Shown here in pieces: positions 56,198-63,511 of a stretch of 63,511 nucleotides of DNA. This DNA comes from Chara braunii (lineage: Eukaryota > Streptophyta > Charophyceae > Charales > Characeae). Made by a program: the position numbers and the translations under genes. The notes beneath the pieces are model-generated. The model had not been told where the DNA came from, did not search any database, and saw only the letters and a program-made list of their open reading frames with translations. The stretch's first letter is position 1. The number at the start of each line of letters is the position of its first letter. Location of the stretch: assembly GCA_003427395.1 (NCBI GenBank), contig BFEA01000260.1, positions 33,958 to 97,468 on the forward strand, read 5' to 3'.

Positions 56198-59100
56198 AGA
56201 GTCTTACCTGGCGGTGTCTGCAACGTGACTCCGAGCAGGTAAGTCCTCCAACTGTGCGGCTGGCTTGCTACTTCCATCAGTAGGAAGAGCAAAATCGGAA
56301 TGAATCTTCAGCTAGAGCATTGAAATATGCATTGCCTCACGTTTTTTTCCCCCTTCCCTCGTCGCTATCAGCCGAGGTTGCACCCATTCGCTTTGGTGAA
56401 GAAGCGCAATAGGGAAAAGGGAAGGGGAAGCTTTCTTGGGCCGCGTGTCTGAAACGGGCGCCCAATCTGCGCCGGTCCGCCGGATACAGGCGTGGCAGGG
56501 GAATGAAGACCCTGTTGAGCGTGACTCTAATTTGGCTCTGTGAAAGGACTCGCCTGTTGGCTGCTAAGCGGGCTGGTCCTCACGAGGAAAACGAGGATTT
56601 TTTATTTTATTATTTATTTTATTTCTCTTTTATCTCGTTTTTTCCTAACTGAAGGAAAATGAGGATGCTAAGAAGCAGCAAAAAGAGGGGATGCGTGTGC
56701 ACCTGGCCGTTGTCGGGGCCAAGTTCTTAGGTGGTTTCCTGCACTTTGTGCAGCAAACCAACTAGGGAGCCGGCTCTGAGTCTGGCCAGGCTTAGGGGGA
56801 TGATGCATTGTTGAGGCCTAGCATCAGCAATAGCAGATCAACAAGGGAGTGGCTGGATACAACCACCCTTTGCTGCACTAAATCAAAAAAGAAGCCAGGT
56901 CATTTTTCTAATGGATGGACTTGGTCTTTTGGTCTGTGTGGGGCAGGTGGATGCCCTTGATCACACTTGGAGATCAAGGGCTCAGCCTGAGCTCGAATTT
57001 TTGGCTGAGGGTTCAGGTTGCTACCACCACCTCTCTCAACTATATAAGCAGCCCACTGACCCCAGTTGCTTCAAACTTTGTGAGGCAGTGATGTTGTTCA
57101 TTTGCTGGAAAGCAAATGCTGAATCTGCTGAGGGGGTTTGCTGGAATTTTGAGTTAAGGGAGAAGGTTGAGGGAGATGGTGGTCTGCAAGCAAAGAGGAG
57201 ATGTTGTTGGGGAAGTAGTGAAGGTATGAAGGAAGTTGAGAGTGGAGGAGAGGTAGTCATAGCCAAAGGCTGAGAGCTTATTGCCTCACCCTTGCTTATG
57301 CTGCGGCTGCAGGGCTGCAACAAGCTTGGATCATGCAACAAGAGACCACGACGAGTGTGTGAGGCCGCGTCGGCGGAAGACCTTCCTAAGGGAAGGTGCT
57401 GTTGAGCTGCCGCGTTGTCGTGAAGGCCTTCCTAAGGGAACATGTTGCTGTAAATTGCGGCACTGCGGTGGCGGATTTTTATGACACAACAGGGGAGGTG
57501 TTATCCACTCCATAGTGAATGACAAAGGTTCGCCAGGGGTTATACTGTCGAAATTTTGGATCGGCGGCAACGTTTTTTTGAGGAGGAAGTGTTGTCATTT
57601 TTTGGCACGGCGGCAACAACATTTTCAGTGGGGTCGTGCTGTTTTTTTTACGACACGACGGCGGTAGTATTTTGGTGACGTGGTATTGGTGGTGTGGCCA
57701 CTGAGGTGCTGACACTTGCGGCTTTCGGTATTGGAGGACCGCTGCTATTTTTTGGGGCAATCCACGGTGTGAGTTGTTGGTGTTTGGGACCATCCGGTGT
57801 AGAAGGCAAGAGTGTGGGGCTACCAAAAACCATTTTGGGACCAAGTGGGATCAACTTGAGGTCGGATGAAGTGATCGGAAGAGGTCTGGGACTGCGGGTT
57901 GTTTTGGGACGTTGGGATTGCGTGAGACTTACTTTTGAGGACATCCTTTTTTGAGGTTACCTCACTTAGGTCTCTTCGGTAGGCCCAACTTCTAGACGTG
58001 GACCGTCTTTCAGTGGAATGACCATAACTGAAGGAGTTGTGAGCCGCATGCTTCGGACTTCAATGGCGATCGTCTTTTCAAATTTGGGATATCACTCAGC
58101 TTTCTTGAGTGAGCCGATTCAAACTTCACTCAAGGTCAGTTGATTGACTCAGATTTCCCTTCACACATGTGTGAACCCACGTTTGCTTGACCATATTGAA
58201 TGTTCATTGAAAAGGCAAAGGAAATGTGTATTCGCATGTGAATGGAAAAATGTGACTTGGATATGGGGTTGCATTGGTTTGCTTTAAACTTGTTTGTTTT
58301 GCTTTGCGGTCTGTGCAGGTAGGTGAAAACTGATGTTTGAAAAAGAGATTGATTTTGCCTATTAAAGAAAAGGGAAAGGATTATCCTGCCCCTACCTTTC
58401 TCTTGTCTGCATGTTAAATGCATTTGTATTTTGAAATGTATAATATCAACAGGTGCCATCAAAGAAAATTTATAAATGAAGATAAATAGATTTGATTTTT
58501 TTTCTTGAGGATTAACTTTTTTTATTTCGAATGCTCACTTTTTTTTTCTAAGCCATATCATACTCTATTTTCTTTTTTTGAATTCTCAAATCGTGTTGGG
58601 AGAACGATATGGATAGTCCGCGTCCGCTTGATTGCCCTTTCTCTCTAGGAAGCATCCAAGGCAGGGGTTCGTATGCTTTCCGAGCCGGCCCTGTTATCAA
58701 CTTGGCGTGGACCTGTTTCGTCAGGGGTGGTACTTTGCTGACTCGGTGGTGACGGTCCAAACTTTGAGATCCGGGTCTTCAGGCTCAGGCGAGGGGAAGG
58801 AGTATCCACAAACCACTAGAGGGTTGGGTGTGTGACGGCGCATAGTGGGTTAACCCTTTAATGTCTTTGCGGGTGGCAACTTTAGGTATCACCGGTAGAA
58901 TAAAAAGTTGGAGACACAAGAAGCTTCAGGCCGCAAGAAGGAGTAAGTAATGAAGGAGACTGTTTTTTTTGTGCAGTAATAAGAACTACGGTTTTGTTTT
59001 GGGTATCATAATGATGAAGGTGGATGCTTCATCATTCAAGGAATGAAAAAAGTAATTATTGTGCAGGAGGACAAAGCAACCAACAAAATAATTATTCGCA

Positions 59101-60893
59101 AAATGATACTTTCCTCCAAGCAAGTTGCATATGTTGGGGAGGTGTGGTCAAACCGAGAGTTCAAACTTTGGCCAAAAACCAGATCACTTGTTGACGTTCA
59201 TGGGAGTAGTGGAATTTACTTGCAAAAGTAATTCCTGGCAGAGTTTAGTAGGTGTGTCGACGAACCAACCCATAAGTCAAATGTTAGGTTGTTCATTCTT
59301 AATCTTTCGTCAATAGTGAGTTTTCGTCTTGGAAGCGATAATATAAAGTTATCTTCAGTTTTATAGGTTTTGAGGAATAACTTTGGCAGAATATCTCATC
59401 AACTTAAAAACCTATCTTGCGTGATTGGATATACGATGTATTGATTTTATTTTGACTTGTGAGAGAATCATAAAGGCATTAGGATTATTATGTGGGTTTC
59501 ACGTCTGGTTGGGACCGTCCTAGTCGACCGACGTTCGATCGTACTTAGGAGATCAGCGCCCTAGGGAACGGACGGCGATCGGGTTCACTTTTACGTTTAA
59601 CCAAGCGTGCCTATACTGTAGCGAGCGAGTAAACACCCTCTGCTGACCTACCTCTGCAATTACATGTAAAAGCTTTCGCACGTGGGTCAATAGCTCGGTA
59701 GGGATATGCCTCTAAGGGTGGTGACAGCCCCTTAGGAAAGGTAAGTTGTGCCCTGAGAGAACCTATCCTGACATAGGGGAGCACGGGAAGTATAGCTGGC
59801 GCACCCGGCTAAAGCAGCGAAGGAACGATGCAACCGTGTCCGTCTCGGCGGTTCGTGGGATTATCTAAACATCGTCTCAAGTTGCCTTATGTTTTGTTTA
59901 TGTTCAACTCCTGCGTGACATGGCCGAGCAGGCTCCCGCACTTTACAAAAAGGCGGGAGCCGATGTGCTCGACAACGCACCTCCCTATTAAGGTCAAAAA
60001 ATGTTGAGAATGTGATATTAATTGCTGCGCAATTGAGAGGATTCACCATTACTCCACCTCTGCTTCCAAATGATTATGTCCGATTTTACTAAGAAATTTT
60101 GACAGCAGTAATTGCGACCCTTTGGAAGGATTAACTGGCCAATCCTGATTGGACTTTCGTGTTTGTCTATCTTATAAGTTTACTTTATCCTTCACCCTTT
60201 CAAAACTCTTATGTCTGTTAGGAGAACTTATGACAACCTTCGACAAAGGTGGATTGAGTTTCTGAGCTCTTCCTCTCAGTCCACCAAAATGGACAAGGGC
60301 CCTGCTTCTTCTTGTTGTGTCGCTGGCAAAGCACAGTGATCAGACAAAAAAGTGTGCATGTGACATACAATCTTATTGGTCAGGTGTGTATGCCTGGAGA
60401 TTTTGTCTGAAGTTGTCTATTACAACAAGAAGAACGAATAGTGCGACAATCATACTTGGCAAGCATTGCAGGAACCATTCGGGGGCCACCTTGCTAGGGG
60501 AAAACGGGAAGGTTCATTGCACCAACATTTCACAGACTGACTCATCAATCAACGACTCAACTGGAAACATTGGCCCCGTGATCTGTTATAAAAGATTTGT
60601 AAGCATGGGACGTCGGACCCAGTTCCTCTCAGACGCAACTCCCCACCAATAGATTGGAGCCATAGTGATGATGGCTATAACTATGATTCCATAAGGACGG
60701 TCGTTCTGGAATGGACCATCAGTTGTGTCTACCGGTGGTCAGCCAATCCACCAATTGGTCTAGATACATGAGAGAGAGCGGGTGCGGGAGGGAGGAGATT
60801 GAGGAGAGAGGGAAAAGAACGAGCGAAGGAAGAGGGGGAAGGGAGGGGATGCAAGGGGAGTAGGGTGTAAGCGGATGATGAGAGGGACGAGAG

Positions 60894-60895
<2 letters not shown>
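55546..60895. other. Long region without a recognisable gene
   Basis: Short frames occur (for example 56911-57273 plus) but none has a recognisable domain or a homologue I can name. A GA run at 56139-56194 is followed by a textbook splice donor CAG|GTAAGT at 56236-56244, which could end a 5' exon, but no downstream coding exon is visible. Imperfect hairpins such as ACCTTCC/GGAAGGT near 57380 are present. Confidence 0.45.
56139..56194. repeat. (GA)n microsatellite
   Basis: 56 bases of uninterrupted GA. Confidence 0.97.

Positions 60896-60955
<60 letters not shown>
60896..60955. repeat. (TC)n microsatellite
   Basis: 60 bases of uninterrupted TC/CT, the same dinucleotide family as the GA runs but on the opposite strand. 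Confidence 0.97.
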
Positions 60956-60958
<3 letters not shown>

Positions 60959-61502
60959 CACGCGGTGACAAGGAAATGCATTTTTGTAGACATGTACTTT
61001 GTATCTCTCTCCTCTTCTGCAAAAGCACGTATCTATAAACATGCATATATTGTGCCTGTGTGCATAAGTGTTGAGAGAGAGAGAAGAGAGGGGGAGAGAC
61101 AAAGAAAGTGGGTTCTCATTCATTAAAATTTTTTATTTTAAACGGAAAAAAAAAAACAGGAAAAAACAATGGTCAACAATATTTGTTTATAAACACGAAT
61201 ACAATACAAGTGAAGCATTACATAGCCACATGCCACGTGTTCCATAAAACTTCAGGATGGACGTCCACACGAATGCTTGTCGATCGATTTTGCGTCGATC
61301 ATCTTCAATGGGCATACCTCACACATCGTCTTTCCCAGAACAGAATATGCACTGAAAATTGCCCACATAAAGCAGCTACAATGACCTTCGTGTTCCATCC
61401 GTGTGAAGGCGGTAGGCCTCACTTTTACCTCCACCACCTCATAATCCTAACACTTATGGTAGAGGGCAACAACTATGACTTCGCTTTGCCTTTCTAATTA
61501 CA
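60956..61502. other. Gene-free AT-rich spacer
   Basis: No supported gene; short frames without domains. Confidence 0.45.
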
Positions 61503-61603
61503 GTTTTCACCCAAATACAACGTACAGTCATTATAGCTATATTTTGGGCAACTATGAGTCTAAATACAACAATAATTACCGTACGGTGTATTCGGGTGAA
61601 GAC
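61503..61603. mobile_element. MITE-like palindromic element
   Basis: 101 bp with 32-bp imperfect inverted ends (27 of 32 positions): 61503-61534 against 61572-61603. The ends read G(T/C)TTTCACCC-type, related to GTCTTCCCCCGAA of the 52-kb element. A related half, sharing the TATAGCTATA centre and ATTCG(A)GGGAAG end, lies at 62265-62326. Confidence 0.7.
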
Positions 61604-62112
61604 AGCAGGGGGGACAATTCACATCCTCTAATTAAGGACACCTCACGTCAAGTCATACACGTATCAGGCATACACTTCACGCCTCCATTCTTTGGCCGTA
61701 GGATATTCCGACGTTGCCAACCAAGCCTATATGTGACACAATGAATCAGCACTAGCGTTGGACTACCATTGTGTTTTTTTCCCTTTTTTTTTTAACTATG
61801 CTTTATTATTCTCTCAAATTATTTTTCACACGTGTTGTTTGCTTGGTTGTGCCACGTGTCAGCCCGAGATCCAAGCATGTATCTCGATCCTGACCTTTTT
61901 GCAAGCTAATTGTCGTTGGCCTACGGATGTGCATATGAGTATTGGTTGGGGCTCTATGCATATCTTTCTTATGGGTACTCATGTCTCTGAAAGCCACTAC
62001 CATCTTCCCCCTCAAATAATAAAACTTGATAATAAATGTATACTTGCCAACGTTTCGGTGCGATACAGTCATACTGACGGTCTGTAGTGTTCGGGGAAAG
62101 AGAAAAATGGCA

Positions 62113-62238
62113 ATACCCATTCGCCTCCTGTGCTCGCTCAATCACTTCAAATGTCGAATGTTTTCAAGTTGTAAAGGCGGGGGGCGGAATGGGAAATTCA
62201 TTTTTCTAGTATACCCATTCGCCTCCTGTGCTCGCTCA
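62113..62238. repeat. 28-bp direct repeat, 98-bp period
   Basis: 62113-62140 and 62211-62238 are identical, starting ATACCCATTCGCCTCC and ending TGCTCGCTCA. Confidence 0.9.
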
Positions 62239-62565
62239 GTCCCTGACGGAATGCCAACTTTATGGATGTATTTTGGGTATCTCTAAGTCCAAAATATAGC
62301 TATAATAACCATACATTATATTCGAGGGAAGCAGGTACTACCTGTTTGAGTTTGTTACTTATACTATGGTCCTTGAAAAATAAATCAATTTAGTAAGAAA
62401 ATAAAGTAGGCTTCAACGAGCTGTATCTATCTTCCGTCTAACTCTCACCCCCTCACTGCCATGTGTATGTATCTACATACATGTATGTATGAATGTATGT
62501 CAATATATACATATATGAGCATATGTAGATACGTATATAGACATGTTCCATGTATGTATAGCGTC

Positions 62566-62600
62566 CTGATGAATGGGTAAAACTCCCACGAGAGTCTGAC
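62566..62600 (+). ncRNA. Degenerate hammerhead ribozyme relic
   Basis: CUGAUGA at 62566-62572, stem II UGGG 62574-62577 with CCCA 62585-62588 over a 7-base loop, then CGAGAG in place of CGAAAC: A14 is G, so it should be inactive. Downstream, CCCTCGTTTGTCCTG and TTTACCAGACAATTCTGTTT match the tail of the 193-bp repeat. Relative to the intact copies one stem II pair has changed from C-G to G-C with both partners altered. Confidence 0.8.
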
Positions 62601-62864
62601 ACGATCCCTCGTTTGTCCTGGTCTCCCTCTATGCCTACATGGTTTACCAGACAATTCTGTTTGACAATATAAAATTACGTCGTATAGAATTGTCAGGTGA
62701 GTAGTAGGCAAAGAGGAAGAAGAGGAGAACTTGAACAAATGACGGACATAATATACATATATATAAACTTGTAGATATAAATATATAAATAACCATATGG
62801 AAAACGAATAAACATGACTGCATAACATTACACGTACAGTATATATATATACAGGGTCACCAGC

Positions 62865-62906
62865 CCGTACGTACGAAGGTCCCCAGGCAGACCTCCGTAC
62901 GTACGG
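62865..62906. other. 17-bp inverted repeat built on CGTACGTACG
   Basis: CCGTACGTACGAAGGTC (62865-62881) and its near-complement 62890-62906 pair at 16 of 17 positions over an 8-base loop. Each arm is itself partly self-complementary. Confidence 0.85.
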
Positions 62907-62965
62907 CCGTTCGGGATCCTGTACGGGGTCCGAACTCGGCGGCGTTCGGCCCCCCCAAAAATTAT

Positions 62966-63310
62966 TTCGGGGCGTAAAAATAATAATGTTTTTCTAAATG
63001 TTTTTTTTTGAGTTCTCTATGACGTGAGGTACATGCCTGTAAATTTTCAAGTCATTTGGCTAAGCCCAATAAGAATTAAAATTCTCCAAAGCTGGCGGCG
63101 TCAAAATGTGTTCGCCCACATATTTTTTCATTTTTTACTTTTTGTTTTCACTTTAGTTCGGGGTCTAAACAATTTTATTATTTTTTGAAAATTTTTTACT
63201 GGGTTTTGTATTATGTAAAGTACACATCTGCAAATTTTCAGGGCATTTAGCTATTCCCAAAAAAAAATGAAAAATCGCCAAAGATGGCGGTGTCGAAAAC
63301 ATGTCCGCGC
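62966..63310. repeat. Degenerate ~190-bp tandem repeat
   Basis: Two diverged units: TTCGGGGCGTAAA near 62966 and TTCGGGGTCTAAA near 63157, each followed by a T-rich stretch, a TGTAAATTTTCA or TGCAAATTTTCA word, and CCAAAG(C/A)TGGCGG(C/T)GTC. Both units keep this order. Confidence 0.75.
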
Positions 63311-63511
63311 ACTCACTAAATTTAATTATCTTTTTATTTTTATTTATTTTTATTATTAGTATTTGTTTTCCATATTTTATTTTTATTTCGAATTTGGCGA
63401 GGAATTCGGCTATAATGCTCAAGAAAATCTTGATTAATTTATTTTTCTCCATAACATATCTTTTTTTCAGATTTTTTTTATAATGACTTTTTTTTTTTTT
63501 TTTTTTTTTTT
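63311..63511. other. AT-rich terminus ending in poly(T)
   Basis: No gene. The last 24 bases are T and reach the window edge. Confidence 0.6.

Noticed and set aside
56911-57273. 120-codon plus-strand frame
   Set aside because: No recognisable domain, Gly/Glu-rich end, and the minus strand has an overlapping frame of similar length; not supportable as a gene.
59500-59850. Sequence with an rRNA-like feel (GTAGCGAGCGAGTAA, GGTCAATAGCTCGG)
   Set aside because: I could not align it to any conserved 5S, 18S or 28S core segment; the resemblance is to short words only.

Overview
The window looks like nuclear DNA of a large, repeat-rich streptophyte, most likely a charophyte alga such as Chara. I base this on chromodomain-type Ty3/gypsy elements with initiator-tRNA-Met-like primer sites, a plastid fructokinase-like (FLN/pfkB) gene of plant type, long GA/TG microsatellites and two runs of N. 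The species is inference. There are no rRNA genes, canonical tRNA genes, CRISPR arrays or prokaryotic operons.

Layout. 1-1248 is low-complexity, gene-free DNA. 1249-19660 is 75 copies of one 208-bp segment separated by 74 copies of a 38-bp palindrome that is the Nextera mate-pair junction (two back-to-back Tn5 mosaic ends). This 18.2 kb is an assembly artefact; only one 208-bp copy should be genomic. 19685-29748 is a decayed but structurally complete minus-strand Ty3/gypsy element (element 1) with a 4-bp target duplication. Its 3' LTR is split by a second LTR insertion that contains an N gap. 30101-36663 is a plus-strand gypsy element (element 3) with no 5' LTR. 37417-39306 is the only convincing host gene, an FLN1-like plastid pfkB protein. 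40671-48569 is a third gypsy element (element 2) with both LTRs and a large deletion through RT, RNase H and most of integrase. It sits between two inverted copies of a kinesin-7-like first-exon fragment. 48870-63511 is a mosaic of LTR debris, tandem duplications, a tRNA-like repeat, MITE-like palindromes, pseudogene fragments and AT-rich repeats.

The most interesting biology is at 43677-44054, in the leader of element 2. Here a 193-bp unit is tandemly repeated, and each unit carries a complete type III hammerhead ribozyme with all core bases and all three stems. The two predicted cleavage sites are exactly 193 nt apart, so a transcript would release a 193-nt monomer, as in retrozymes. A degenerate relative at 62.57 kb keeps stem II through a compensatory base-pair change, and ribozyme-less fragments of the same repeat lie at 42.98 and 55.4 kb.

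Caveats: apart from the FLN gene, most long reading frames are broken retroelement genes, products of microsatellites, or run through N. Boundaries given with LTRs, primer sites and target duplications were found by eye-alignment and should be good to a few bases.
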